Position numbers and translations under genes: made by a program. DNA of 64,000 bases. Source: Varanus komodoensis. Its lineage: Eukaryota > Chordata > Lepidosauria > Squamata > Varanidae. Positions 1 through 11,205 of the stretch are shown piece after piece. Positions within the stretch are counted from its first letter, which is position 1. Each line of letters opens with the position of its first letter. Below the pieces are notes generated by a model. The model made no database searches. It saw only the letters and a list, made by a program, of their open reading frames with translations, and was not told the origin of the DNA. The DNA lies in assembly GCF_004798865.1 (NCBI RefSeq), contig NW_025335269.1, forward strand, positions 17,994,793 through 18,058,792, in the 5' to 3' direction.

Positions 1-113
1 TCTAAGCTATTTGATCTATCATTGGATCTAGTCTTACTTTTCGTAGTAGTAGAGGACAAGGTTTTGCCCACTTCCTTCTAACAACCTTTCAGGTATTTGA
101 AGAATATTAAAAG

Positions 114-332
114 TACAGGAGTGGAACTCAGGAGATATGAGTTCTTGTCCACTCAACCATGGAGCTAACTGAGTGTCTTTGGGCCAGTCACAGACTCTCA
201 GTCCAACTTACCTCACAGGGTTGTTGTTGTGAGGATAAGATTGCAAGGAAAAGGAGAATTGTGTAAGCCACCTTGAGTTCCTTTAAAGGAAAAAAGCAAG
301 ATATGAATAAAATAAATGAATGAATAATAAAT
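114..332 (+). repeat. tRNA-derived SINE (family A), 5'-truncated
   Basis: The body motifs of the window's main SINE are present in order: the CAACCATGG block near 156, the GGCCAGTCACAGACTCTCAG block near 182 and CCTCACAGGGTTGTTGTTGT near 211. The tail near 270-330 runs from CACCTTGAGTTCC through a gATATGAATAAA stretch into an AT-rich repeat. The tRNA-like head is reduced to its last bases, so the copy is truncated or eroded at its 5' side. It lies directly beside a CR1 remnant on the other strand. SINEs of this kind are transcribed by RNA polymerase III and copied by LINE proteins; they encode nothing. Confidence 0.85.
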
Positions 333-335
333 ATC

Positions 336-536
336 TCCCACCCAGTCTTCTAATCTCCAGGTTAAACATACCCAGTTCCTTCAACCTTCAATATGTTTCC
401 TTTATACTCAGTTCCCTCGACCTACCTTTATAGGATTTGCTTTCCATGTTGCTGACCTTTTCCACTACTGTCTTCTGAACCCATTCTCGTTTGTCCATAA
501 CCTTCCTGTGGTGTGCATTCAGAATAATACTACAAC
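336..536 (-). mobile_element. CR1 LINE fragment (C-terminal ORF2 / 3' region)
   Basis: On the minus strand the text matches the end of CR1 elements as known from birds and reptiles: the stretch that in other copies reads as gaggaaaggttgaaggaactgg followed by a TTTAACCTGGAGATTAGA block (350-370 here). The same order of blocks is seen in the plus-strand CR1 at 62 kb in this window (TTTAGC at about 62417, then AAGAGAAGACTGAGG). It is short, diverged and carries a duplicated or expanded stretch near 390-430. It is not coding. Confidence 0.65.
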
Positions 537-1904
537 TAAGGGTCTCTAGCACAGAAAAAAAGTGCAAAAATTAGTTCATGACTTAGAAACATGTATATTC
601 AGAAAGAAGCCCCATTTAATTCCATGGGATGATTCCCAGGTATGTGTGTATAAGGGGGCATTAGGGGGCAATCCTATGTTCTGCATCCTCAATGCACATC
701 AGCCTCTGAACTTGGAGGGATCCATGCATCCTATGCCTGAAATGAGGCACAATGGGGGTGAACTGCTCCCCCACACCCACTGTTCCAGCTTTGCCAGAGA
801 GGGGGAAGGAATTTGCATTTGCAGATTCTTCATTTCCTCTGAAGCCCAGTTGCAATCTTGGTGGGGGGAGGGGTGTCAGCTTTCCAGGCTAGATGTGAGA
901 GAGGCAGGGAAGGGGCTTGGTCTTTGGAGCCCCAGCTCTGAGGTCCCAAATAATCCTATGGCTTCCCAGACAATGCTGAGAGGCCATAGGACTGTATCCC
1001 TTGATCATGTTCTTTTTCCCATTTGGGGGTTTGATATAATAGCTGAAACTAGAATGGTCTGCTGAATGGCCAACCTACAGGAAGCTTGTACCACAGATAT
1101 ATAGTCATTTCACAGATCAGTTATGTGGAGAGAACAGATGCAAAAATCCTCTCCTGTGATTTTCATGGACCTTGCTGCCTGATTAAAAAATAACATCACA
1201 TTTTAAGCACTTGTCTGCAAAAGCAGATAGGCAATTTTCTCAGTTAGCATTTTTGATTTTTTTCATGTTATTTTGAATCTTAGTTTGAATTTCAACATTG
1301 TTTGCCATTTAACTATGCAAAGAGGCAGCTTAATTGTATAAAAAGCCAGAGGTGAGTTTGGTTTTGACTAGGGTATTAGGATATTGTTCATCCCATTCTT
1401 ATCTATAAGCCAGATGTGAAATCAATAGAAGTTGGAAGTGGATCTTTTTTCAATTCAAATATGGCTAATACAATAGAATGCTAATCAGAGGTATCCAGTG
1501 GGAATAATGTGTTGTTGTTACATTGAAAAACAGGAGGATGAGGAAGATTAGAGCACAATTAATAGCGGTCAACCCAATAGATACACCAAAGTATATACTG
1601 TTTTCATATGATAAGGCCTTTCTTCTTAAATTAAATCAGCATACTTAGTATATTTTATGGCAAGTGGCAAGTTTAGGTTTTAAGGTAATATGGAGTACAT
1701 CTATTTCATTTGTGTAATTATTCACACACATGCACACACACTCAAGTGTATACTATTATATGTCTCAGTATGAAGCTTCATGTTCCTTGAAAGTCTCACA
1801 TACAGAGGGCAGGGAAGTCTGTCTGTTCATCTAAGGTAGACTTCACAAATCTTTGGGTCCATCCTAATTTTGCTTCAAATGCTTGGAATCCTTGAAAAGA
1901 ATTG
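537..1904. other. Unassigned stretch; no gene or repeat recognised
   Basis: This stretch holds a GC-richer block at about 640-960 with an open frame of 167 codons on the plus strand at 562-1065. The frame has no recognisable domain, starts in repeat-flanking DNA, and a second frame is open on the other strand across the same bases, so openness is explained by composition. The rest (1080-1900) is AT-rich with a short CA-rich run near 1722-1742. I see no exon, RNA gene or known element. Confidence 0.6.
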
Positions 1905-2135
1905 TAAGCCAATCAGTAGTATGCAATATAGAATGGGGAACTGGGAGATCTGGTTCCAGTCCCCACTCAGTCATGAAGTTCACTGGGTGACTTTTGGCCA
2001 GTCACAGAATTTCACCCTACCTCACACGGTTGTTGCTGTGATGTACAAAACGGAAGGAAAGAGAACTACATAAGTTTCCTTGAGTTCCTTGCAAAGGGAA
2101 AAAACTAGGATATAAATGCAATATAATAGCAATAA
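1905..2135 (+). repeat. tRNA-derived SINE (family A), near full length
   Basis: The copy begins with a decayed head (GCCAATCAG near 1908, where other copies read GCCAGTGTGG), continues with CTGGGAGATCTGGTTCCAGT, then the TCATGAAG block, GGCCAGTCACAG and CCTCACACGGTTGTTGCTGT near 2019. It ends with a CTTGAGTTCCTTGCAAAGGG tail and an AT-rich repeat with GGATATAAATGCAATA. The order matches the better copy at 15.8 kb. The B-box region (GGTTCCAGTCCCC) is degraded. It is an old copy without coding capacity. Confidence 0.85.
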
Positions 2136-3455
2136 GATAGCATTAGCAATGACACATTTGAACCAGATTTTGCTATTAGGAAAAATAAATAAGTATAGTA
2201 GCATATAATGCATGCACTAAGTGCCCAAAATGGTCCATTACCAAAGAATGGCTAATCGCCATTTGACAATATCATAAAGGAGGTGCGCTGCTTCACTCGA
2301 GAAAGTCCTAAGCTTCTTTCCCTTCACTTAAACAGATAAAACAGTTCATTTCACCATTCTAGCATTTGATACAACCTGTGATCTGCTCCCAGAGCTATTT
2401 TATCTTTCAGTTTTTCTTACCACATGACCAGTCACTGTTAATAATGTTCCTAACAAGTATGACTAAATGCTAGATCTTCATTTCCCTGCACTGGACTCCT
2501 CATTTGACATAATTCAAGCTTCTGTTCAATATGTTTGAGAATCTTTTCTCCCCTCTGTATTAGGGAGTCATACTTGATCCTTTGCATTACACAGAACTCT
2601 CTGGATTATGTAATATTTTATTGTCTATTCTCCCAGTAGCAAATGTGTTCCACCTCATTGGGTTGCCAACTTGTAGTTCTCACCAGCCTTCCTCTGCGGC
2701 TGATTAGGTCAGACCTGTGGCGAGAGCAGTGAGTGTTCCCCTGGCAGCGTGCTGTCTGGTGGGCAGAGAAAGTGAGAGAACGAGACGGAGAGTCAGAGAG
2801 AGACAGAAGGTGGCTGTCTTTGACCACTTGACTTTGGTTTTGCCCATGGTCAGCATGTTGGCCCCAAGACATTATGCCTGAGGGAATGCAGCCCTTAGCA
2901 GAATGAAGTGCTACATTAATTTATTGGCATACAGCAATCAGCCAAATGAGCATGGTAAATAGGAAGTGTTGAAAATGAAAAAGGCAGTGCCTCTTGGTGC
3001 ATGTTTCAAGGCCAGGGAGACATGGAGTCTTCAGAGCGGGACAGGAGGGGTCCTGATATCAAGATGGAAAAGGTGGGAGGAGTTACCTCAAGACCTGTCC
3101 TCTCCAGGTGTTCAGACAGACCCTGACAATACCCACAGTCTGCAGCTGCTGGGAGGGGACAAGGAACAGGAGCCAGGCTTGCCTGGTACGATCCTTGACC
3201 TCGTGACCTGGCATCAGGAGAGAAGGGCTAGCCAGCTAGAAGGGTGACATACAGCTAAGAGGCCCACCCAGAGGGTTGGGGTCCAGGGTTACTCAAAAGG
3301 AAGGTTCTCAGAGATAGTTTCTAGTGTGGGTTCAGCAAAGCACTCTTTGCATGCTCAGAGACTCTTTCTTTGCTGATTATGCTTTCCTGGATGTACACTG
3401 GAGAATAAAGATATTTTGCCAAAAAATGGTCTGTTGGTTTCAAAGGGCAAACAGG
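2136..3455. other. Unassigned stretch; no gene recognised
   Basis: The interval is mixed in composition, AT-rich to about 2600 and GC-richer between 2640 and 3300. A consensus AATAAA hexamer lies at 3403-3408, but no open frame upstream (the longest are 84 and 93 codons, at 2618-2872 minus and 2966-3247 plus) shows a domain or a plausible splice pattern. I could not assign any repeat family here. Confidence 0.5.
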
Positions 3456-3460
3456 GAAAC

Positions 3461-3725
3461 TTAGCCCCTCACTGCAAGTATCTAATGTAGTCAGTGAAGA
3501 AGAAGAACCTCATTAGCTCGTAAACAGGAAGTACCTTATTAAAGAAACTTCTGGCTATAGGAAGTGCTTCTTTAATGAAGCAGTGGTGTGGCAAATCTTG
3601 ATGGTACCTGCATCTTCCTTACTTCTTTAATGAGTTGCTTCCTGTTTACTGGCTACTTGAGCAATGCCCCAAAGTGCCATTAGCAAAGCCAAAACAGCTG
3701 CTCTGAGCCTTTGGTGAGGGGCTAA
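3461..3725. repeat. Long imperfect palindrome, candidate MITE
   Basis: A 12-base arm TTAGCCCCTCAC (3461-3472) is matched exactly by its reverse complement at 3714-3725. Inside it, GTAAACAGGAAG (3520-3531) pairs with CTTCCTGTTTAC at 3638-3649 apart from the outermost positions, and TTAAAGAA at 3539-3546 pairs with TTCTTTAA at 3623-3630. The centre carries a further CTTCTTTAATGAAG palindrome near 3568. Nested, collinear arms over about 265 bases are the shape of a non-autonomous DNA element. No target-site duplication was obvious and I recognise no family, so the outer borders are uncertain. Confidence 0.5.
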
Positions 3726-3735
3726 TTCTCCTTTA

Positions 3736-4587
3736 ACAATAAGCCTGGAGTCTGCTTTCTCACAACTGTGGATAAAGATACAAAAAACTAATCATGAGGT
3801 CCTTTTCAACAGGTTGGAAAAACATATACATGACAGTTGAGACTGTTAAATCAAGAACCTCAAGCAAGGAGATGTTTTCTTACTAGAAAAGCACCCAGAG
3901 AATGAAGGAGCTTTCTGAAAGCAAGCAAGCAAGCAAGAATGAAGTTTTAATGGTGGTATATAAGCTTTCTTTTCTGCACGTCAGCAGATAAGAATAATGG
4001 CAGTCAATTTTCCTGTGTACATTATTTTGTGCAGTTAAGTATGTACTTTGGCTTCTTATGAAATACCACTTTTAGTAGCCTGTGAGGGATACTGTTCACT
4101 GTTTATATGATATGGATGCTGGATGTTAACTATATCTTGAAGGCAGAAGTTTTGATTTATGTCAGCAAACCAGAACAGAGCTTGAAAAGCATCTCTCTGG
4201 TATTGGAGCACTACAGGGGCATGACAGCCAGCATAAATCAGGCCAGAACAAGATGCTATGGGAGATACATTACTGCTGCCTAAATAACAGTCCCTTATCA
4301 TCACCTCCTCTCTTCTTTCTCTCTCCCCATTGCAATCTCCAGTAACACAAAAGATGCAACAGGTTGGCCCTGCATTGTGCATTTCTCCAGCCTGCCCTCC
4401 TTTGCTTGCTGCTGCTTGCAAGGCCAGAGAAATGTGCTGCGTGGTGACATCACATCATACATTTTGTACGGCTAGATGTGATGGGGGAGAGATGTAAGGC
4501 TGATGGGGGCAAAAGCCATATGTCTTCCATAATTGCTAGCTGTGCCTCAGATGCCTTCTGGAGAAGGCCAGCTGAATCAACGTATGT
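3736..4587. other. Unassigned stretch with a short GCAA repeat
   Basis: The only clear structure is a short run of GCAA units at about 3921-3938. A 121-codon open frame on the minus strand (4056-4421) shows no domain. No SINE, LINE or DNA element was recognised here. Confidence 0.5.
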
Positions 4588-4626
4588 AGTTTCATAGGAA
4601 GCTGCCTTAGGCTAGGTCAGAAGTCA
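4588..4626 (-). repeat. 3' terminal scrap of tRNA-derived SINE (family B)
   Basis: The plus strand reads CATAGGAAGCTGCCTTAGGC followed by TAGGTCAGA. This is the reverse complement of the end of a lizard tRNA-derived SINE whose tail reads CAGTATAAGGCAGCTTCCTATG. A fuller copy of the same family lies at 46.55-46.74 kb. Only the last 35-40 bases are present. Confidence 0.45.
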
Positions 4627-4780
4627 CTCTGAAACAGAAGTGCAGTGCGGCAAATGGGTTGTTGGCTGAGAAGAAAAATGAACTTCTCTCACACTCCATA
4701 CTGGCTCATCCATTAAACTGAGAAACAGAGAAGCTGCTTGATACGGCTCAGACTTATCATCCAGCCAGCCAAGGAGTGGA

Positions 4781-4840
4781 CAACCAGTGGTTCTCAAATA
4801 TTGTTGGACTACAACTCCTATCAGCATTAGCCAGTATTAG
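4781..4840 (+). repeat. Fragment of inverted-repeat DNA element (hAT-type MITE suspected)
   Basis: The stretch contains TGTTGGACTACAACTCCTAT followed by CAGCATTAGCCAG. The same core recurs at 8.3, 11.1, 38.65, 48.3, 49.15, 57.4 and 59.6 kb in this window. The better copies end in inverted repeats reading CAGCCTTCTCCAA or close to it. Only the left part is present here. The assignment to the hAT superfamily is from memory of lizard repeats and is not proved by the sequence. Confidence 0.6.
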
Positions 4841-6519
4841 AGATGTATGAGAGATTGGTTTCAGTTCACTTTTGACCAGAATCAACCCAGTTCATAGCTC
4901 CTGGAACCCAACACAGACCCTAATGTATGATTGAAATCCATACATTAATAAGTTGGAATTAGGAAAATAAATATAAAAGAAATGTGCACCAAGTTTAATT
5001 TTTTTAAATACACAGAAAATGTTTTAAGAAAGAAAAATACATATATTTCAAAATTGCATTAAATTCATGTGTAGAGCTTGGGAAATCTGCACAAAATTGT
5101 GCAATCTTTTTCACAGAAAAAGAAATTGTATTTCCAGTATTAGGAAGCTTCTCTGTTCCTCACTTTAATGGATGAACCAGTCAAAACAAGCATCAAGGTG
5201 GAGTTTGGAGAATCTTGACAAAGCTGAATGTCACTGGTTTGGACATCTGTAGCCAGCACAGCCAGTGGTGAGGGCAGGGGTGTTGTTAGGTATTCAAAAG
5301 ATGTGGGTTGCAAGCCTGTTAGAAACAAAACTGCACAATATTTGCATATGTTGATTTATTACTATAATTACTAGAGTTTATTTACATTTCACAGTAGGCA
5401 AACCCAGTCAATTAATCTCTTATCCAAATCTCAAATAAAATAAATTCTTTATTTAATATTCACTCTGTCCCAGATCAACCCAACTGAATGGAAATGTCTA
5501 TTTTTTTCTAAGCTTAATTGCCATGCTGGGAGAGACTTTGAGATGGGTGGGAAATGACTGAACCTTTCCCTGCCCAACCTCAATCTACTTTGAAAATTTG
5601 CTTAAACCCACTCTGACTGGAAGCAGTTTTTCAGGATCTCAACTTTTTTTTTTTCCTTTTGCTCAGCCACCCAGATTCTTTTCAACTGGCAGAGGAACTG
5701 AACTAGAACCCTTTTTCTAGGATTTACCACTAAAGCTATGGGACAAATGGCAAATTGTTACTGCAGGAGATGCTACATAACAGATATTCTGAAAAGATGT
5801 GTGCTTCAAGGGCAAAGGATCTTCATTCCAACCTTAGGGTAGAGAAATACAATGATCTAATTCACACCATTCATTCATGAAGATGATTTTTATTTTTATC
5901 AGTGTGGGATATTGAGGAAGAAGAGGACAATTACAAAGATTAAAATGTTAAGTAAGAGGAAATAATCACATCTATTAAGTGTTAAGTATCTGCTTCATTC
6001 TTCCAGCTAACTGGACTGGAACTCATTCAAATTAAAACACTGGTGAATGTTAATTCAGTGACATGCTCCTGCTTGTGATTAAAATCAGAAATAATCCAAT
6101 GACAAAAAGGCTGGGTGGGATATTCTTCACCTTTATCCCCAGCTCATTTTCTCTTGTACTTCTACACACAGAGATACACACCTGCAAATTAAGCAATAAC
6201 CTCTGCTTCTTAGCTCTACAAATGCAGATCCACATACAATATCTTGGATAGAATGCTGCTGATTATCTATAATACTTTAACCCTTGGACTTATCCTGTGT
6301 TTAAATACTGTCATGTAGAGGAAACACTATTAATGCTATGTATAACCACTAAGTTGCAAGGGAGCTCTAGCTAAGCCCTCACTGTTGGACCTAGATGCCT
6401 CTACCCTCTCTACCACTTGAATTCATCTAGTTTACAGAACTGATGACCATCCTATGCAAACAATGGATGTGGGCCACAAACATCTGATTCCCTCAGCTTT
6501 CCTTCAGAAATGTGCAGAA
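4841..6519. other. AT-rich unassigned stretch
   Basis: The interval has no recognisable gene or repeat body. It includes an AT-rich block at 4930-5150 with the palindromic scrap TTGCACAATTTTGTGC read on the minus strand at about 5090-5105, and a T-rich run at 5646-5661. Open frames on both strands are near 60 codons and overlap each other. Confidence 0.5.
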
Positions 6520-6520
6520 A

Positions 6521-6757
6521 GCCAGTCAAGTGTAGTGCTTAGAGTGGGGCCCCAGGAGATCTGAGTTCTAGTCCCTACTCAGCCATGAAACTCACTGGAT
6601 GACTTTGAACCAGTCACAGATTCTCAGCCTACTCTGCCTCACAGGGTTGTTGTTATGATGATAAAACGGAGCAGAGGATGACTGTGTAAGCTGCAGTGCA
6701 TTCTTCACAAGAGGAAAAAGGTGGGATATAGAAATGCAACGTAGTAGTAATAATTCA
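6521..6757 (+). repeat. tRNA-derived SINE (family A), near full length
   Basis: The copy starts GCCAGTCAAGTGTAGTG (head and A-box region), has GAGTTCTAGTCCCTACTCAG as the B-box region, then CCATGAAACTCACTGG, CCAGTCACAGATTCTCAG and CCTCACAGGGTTGTTGTTAT. The tail reads GGAAAAAGGTGGGATATAGA and ends in a GTAGTAGTAATAA repeat. Order and spacing agree with the 15.8-kb copy. It is diverged and non-coding. Confidence 0.85.
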
Positions 6758-7497
6758 GGCCAGTTCATTAAGGGAAAATATATTCTTTGTAAGGTTTCCT
6801 TGAGTTGAGTGATAATTGAACTAATAATTGAAAACTTTCCATGTTGGAGCCATGCTACGTCAGCTAACGACTGATGTATGAAACTTCCATTTGGGCATTT
6901 TTTATAGATGCATTGGCAGACCCCAACTCGCCTAAGTTTTGTGCAGGTGCTGCTGTTGATACACAGGAGCATGGTCCCAGTGCTGTATCCTACCATTTTT
7001 CCACTGGGCCTCCAGCCTGCCAGTTAGTTTTATTTGTTTGTATTGGACACCTCTGAAACAAGCTCTGTAGGCATCCTGTGTTTTAAACAAGCATAATAAA
7101 TTGAAGTTCAAGGATACAGAAATACAGTGATAGAAAACCAACTTGAGAAAAGTGCAGCTGCAAATGCAAAAGCTTAAATAGCATTGTAAGCCTAAGCTGA
7201 TATAAACTTCAGGAACCTGAATCAGCCAAGACAGAAAACATAGGTTAAAAACATTATGTAATAGGAATTGTCGTAGCAAAGATTTGAAAGCCCTTGGAGA
7301 ACAAAAAGCAACAGACAAACAAGTTTTAATTTGGAGATAGAAAGAAAGCAAGGTTGGCACTGGGTAAATTTCTCCTGCGAGAGTGTCCCATAAACTGGCC
7401 TTCTAATGCCAAACGATGACCCTTTCTGGTAGTCATCCTCTGAGCTTTAGAATAAGGGAATGCTTAGAGGAGAGCCTTAGGGCACGGTGTTTTAATT
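6758..7497. other. Unassigned stretch
   Basis: No known repeat or exon was recognised. Two overlapping minus-strand open frames (134 and 142 codons, 6592-6996 and 6932-7360) cover most of it. The first starts inside the SINE, and neither shows a domain, so both are taken as chance frames. Confidence 0.5.
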
Positions 7498-7728
7498 TAA
7501 CTTATTATACTTATCTTCCAACTTTACTTTCTGCAAGGAACCCAAGACAGTTTAAATAATCCTTCTCCTTCTCTGCACTGTATCCTCACAACAACCCTGT
7601 GAAGTAACTTACAGTGAGAACCAGTGATTGCACCAAGTTCACCCAGGGGCTTCATGGCTGGGAGGTGACTAAAACCTTGGTCTCCCAAATCCACTATCCT
7701 AATCGCTATGCCACACCAGCTCTCAGTG
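7498..7728 (-). repeat. tRNA-derived SINE (family A), minus strand, diverged
   Basis: Read on the minus strand it begins GAGAGCTGGTGTGGCATAGC, passes AGACCAAGGTTTTAGTCACC, CAGCCATGAAGC, and the CACAGGGTTGTTGTGAGGAT block, and ends GGGTTCCTTGCAGAAAG with an AT-rich tail near 7500. This is the family A order. The match is weaker than at 6.5 or 15.8 kb, so this is one of the older copies. Confidence 0.75.
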
Positions 7729-8261
7729 TAATGAACAGGTCAGTAGTATGCCATCAGGCATGGAGGTCCCAAGTTGTGAAGAGCATTATAGAATGAAATC
7801 AACACTTTAAAATTGGATTGGAAACAAATGGAGGTCCAGTGCGTACAAGACAGTACCAATGTGATATGTTCAAAACGCTTGGTCCAGTTAAAACATGCAC
7901 TACCCTATTTTCTACCAGCTTTATCAGACAGCCAACATATAATGTGTTACAGTAGTCTAAATGGGGAAATTACTGGAACATGGATTACTGCATTCATGAT
8001 ATCTGTCTGCAGATCTGGTCATGTGCCAGAAGTCACTTGAGCCTCCAATGATAGATCCAAGAACCATTTGCTACCTACGGGCCTAATCCTACAAAGAAGA
8101 GCCTCAGATTTAGTGCTCATTACTGCATCCAGTTACCAGACTAGCACAGTCTCACCTGGCTTCAAAGAAGAGACGTAAAGTGTTACCAGCGCACTCATGA
8201 TGATGTGTTCTCAACCTCTGAAGGACCTCACTCAGCAGTTTCATGTAAGTGTTGGACATTG

Positions 8262-8398
8262 TGGAGCAGCATTCCCAACCTCTTGCTGTCCTGAATTTTG
8301 GACTACAATTTCCATCATCTCTAGCCATTGGTCATGCGGGTTGAGGATGACTAGATTTGTAGTCCAAAATAGTTGGAGGGCATGAGGTTGGTCAAGGC
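8262..8398 (+). repeat. Inverted-repeat DNA element (hAT-type MITE suspected), near full length
   Basis: The left half reads CCCAACCTCTTGCTGTCCTG then TTTTGGACTACAATTTCCAT. The right half carries the complement as ATTTGTAGTCCAAAAT near 8354 and closes with GAGGTTGGTCAAGGC. The two halves fold on one another, as in the copies at 49.15 and 57.44 kb. The spacer holds CTAGCCATTGGTCATG, also typical of the family here. There is no coding capacity. Confidence 0.75.
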
Positions 8399-8399
8399 C

Positions 8400-11066
8400 G
8401 CCATAAGCAGTAAGATGAAACTCTCTGCAGGACCCTAAAACAGAGATGCCATGGGCTCAAAAGGAAATCAGTGCCATCCTCTGGAAATAACCCATGAACT
8501 ACAAGCAGAAACATTGCCAACAATTCCACCCACACCAAACTCACAGAGCTGCTTCAGAAGAATATTATGGAACTGAAAGCTCCTGAGAGGTAGAGGGAAT
8601 CAGCAGGGTTCAGTATACATTCTGAGGCATGGAACATAACTTTATGGGAAACAACCATAGTTCTGCATCCCCAGTTGCAAAAATGCTTTTTCCACATCCA
8701 CCCAATATGTGATAGTTGCTTCTAGAACTCAAGTGTCCTGATATTCAGCCATATTCTTGTTTACTTACATAACTTTCTCAGTCTTATTATCTATTGACAT
8801 CTCTCTTATCTATTCTCCCATTTCATTAGCCCATCTTATGAGAAAACAGGGCCTGAAACACTAAATCAGTTTTAGAGCCTGCACATCTGGTACATCCTGG
8901 CAGATATACTATCCACATATGTTGGCTGCATATCTCAAGTAGCTTACTCCAGACAATTCCCATTGACTTTAGCAATTGTTAATTACTGCAGAATAATTAA
9001 CCATTTAAAGACAACACTCCCAACCCTTCCAACCATAGTTGCTCAGAAGATGCAAAACCAACTAAATTAGGTAATGCATGCTGTGAAAAAGTGCTTGCAC
9101 TTAAGTCTTGTGGCACTATAATATGTACTTTGTGTAGCCTTGGAGAGGCGAGAATGTTTCTGAGTAGACCTGAAGCCTTGTTTTGCTATGGACAATGTCC
9201 TGTGTAGTAGCTGAATGGCATTCTGAAAAAGAGAAAGAAGAGAATCACTCTGAATATGTTTAGATGGAGTCTGCACCAGCTAAATTCATTTCTGATTGGC
9301 TGGGAATTCTACATCAGTGGAAGAATGGCTGACAGATGACACTTAAGGTAAGGCAGTTGACGGCGAAGTGTTAGAGTTAGCCTATAGAGAGAGAAGGTGA
9401 TGATCTGCTGGCCTTCATGTGGTGTTTAAAAGAGGAGTATGAGAAAGCTGAGGAGAAGGTAACTAGTGCTCTAATTCTTTTTCAGTGGGAAAACCTTAAA
9501 TGACTGGAGAATAGCAGGGGAGGGGAGCAGGAGGCTGTGCTATGCCAAGAGGCTGACCTAAGATCTTGCCAAAGGAAAGTTATTTTAGGGAAGTACAAGG
9601 AAACTGATGATAGGAATCCATCAGATTCCCTGGGGCTTGTGTCTCTGGACACTGGAGCGTATACTTTGTATACTGAGTCAGAGTTCCTGGTGAAGGTATC
9701 TAGCATTCATGGAACATGCACCAGGAATCAAGCCCCATGCACTGAACAATCAGCACCTCTCTTCCATGCTCGGTGGCGGTGGCACCCAGCAAGGAACAAT
9801 TTTGACCCCCAGGGATGGTGCCAAGTGTGCCTGCTCATAACAGCCCTCTTCCACACTCACTTTTGCATCCTGCAGCTGCTCTTTGAGCTACTGCACCTGA
9901 CAGGAAATGTTGCCCGTAGTGCAGCTAGAGGTCCATGAGCATTTGTGGACTCCTTCTTGGCTTGGCTTGCTTTGCAGGCCTGGGCAAAACATGACAGGAA
10001 GTCCATGGATGCTAGAAGCTGCATTCTGAAAGGGTTTGTCCCAACCCCAGTTTATGCAAGTAGTCAGAAAAGCCCAGATAAATCATACAAGCAGCAAGTA
10101 ACAGCATGAGAGGAACTTAGATGTTAGAAGTCTGTCACCAATGCTGTCCCTGGCTAGGGGTATATTTGGCTGAAGTGGAGGTTTAGGGAATTTGGCCTGA
10201 AGTAAAAGAAGTCCTTAGAGGCTTGTATTAGCCACAGAATCCCTCAAATCCTGAAGAATTATTACTAAACAGTCAACTGAAATCCGCCAAATAAAAGTAA
10301 GATGTACAAAATATCCCTTTAATGAAGTACTTGTTCACTTGTTTAACTTTTCCCTAATGTTGGTGCCCATCTCACACCCAAGCCAACTACTGGATATGTT
10401 TTAACATATCCTGATAAAATCAGTTGCTGTCTAGATGCCTAGGAAGAATTCCACTCTGTGTCCTTTCTTCTGTATCATGATATTTGAACACGATCCCTGT
10501 CTCACTTGAGAAAACCTTTCAAATAATGGATTATTTCTGAATCAAAAGCAGCTATGAACATTCTGATGATAGTGCTACAATGTCTTTTAAATAATGCATG
10601 CATATATTCCTTTCTTTCCAGCCTTGAAGTCTTCTAGCCAGAGTGGCTAACAATGGGAAAAAATATAATGTTGCCCTTCTCCTCTTCTTCGTCTTTGCCT
10701 AGCAAGTTCAAATCATCAAGCTTTGGCCTTAATGACCCCCCTCCCACCAAAAAAAAAAAAAAAAAAATGGCTAGTGAAGCTGATTGGAACTGATAGGTAG
10801 AGGCAAATGCCAAGCCAGGGTGGAGAAAAATAGAGGGAGCTGCCTGCAAGTGGTGTATCTTCCTGGAAAGAAGTCATGACTCTACAGAAAATGCACAGCA
10901 GAGGTCCTGCCCGCATTCCAAATGTGCTACCCACACTGTATTATCTCCTTGCCCTTTCATCCGGACTGGGTTAGGGCTCAGACAGAAAGACAGTCGTCTC
11001 CAGTAGAACTGTGTAGCCTAGTGAATATACTGGGGTGAGCACCAAATTAGAAAAAGATGGCCTAAA
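8400..11066. other. Unassigned unique sequence with one poly-A run
   Basis: No gene or repeat body was recognised over about 2.7 kb. A 19-base A run lies at 10749-10767 with no SINE or LINE body attached on the side where one would be expected. The 133-codon plus-strand frame at 9537-9938 is overlapped by a minus-strand frame and has no domain. Confidence 0.5.
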
Positions 11067-11067
11067 G

Positions 11068-11205
11068 CAGGAGCATGCACATGTGGCCTTCCAGAATCTT
11101 TGGCCTACAACTCCCATCAGTTCTAGGCAGCAGAGCCAATCCTGAGGGATCATGGGAATTATGGGCCAATATACTTGGAGATCTACAAGTTCTTCAGCCC
11201 TAGAA
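11068..11205 (+). repeat. Inverted-repeat DNA element (hAT-type MITE suspected)
   Basis: The left half reads GTGGCCTTCCAGAATCTTTG and GGCCTACAACTCCCATCAG. The right half gives the complement in decayed form as GATCATGGGAATTATGGGCC and ends CTACAAGTTCTTCAG. It is the same family as the 8.26-kb element, with more decay at its right end. Confidence 0.65.

Noticed and set aside
562-1065. 167-codon plus-strand frame as a host exon
   Set aside because: No domain, no convincing splice sites, and the opposite strand is open in the same place. GC-richer composition explains the lack of stops.
2966-3408. Terminal exon with poly-A signal (AATAAA at 3403)
   Set aside because: The upstream frame of 93 codons has no domain, and a single hexamer is common in AT-rich DNA.
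10749-10767. Processed pseudogene or SINE marked by a 19-base A run
   Set aside because: No body with a recognisable gene or SINE lies on the 5' side of either strand.
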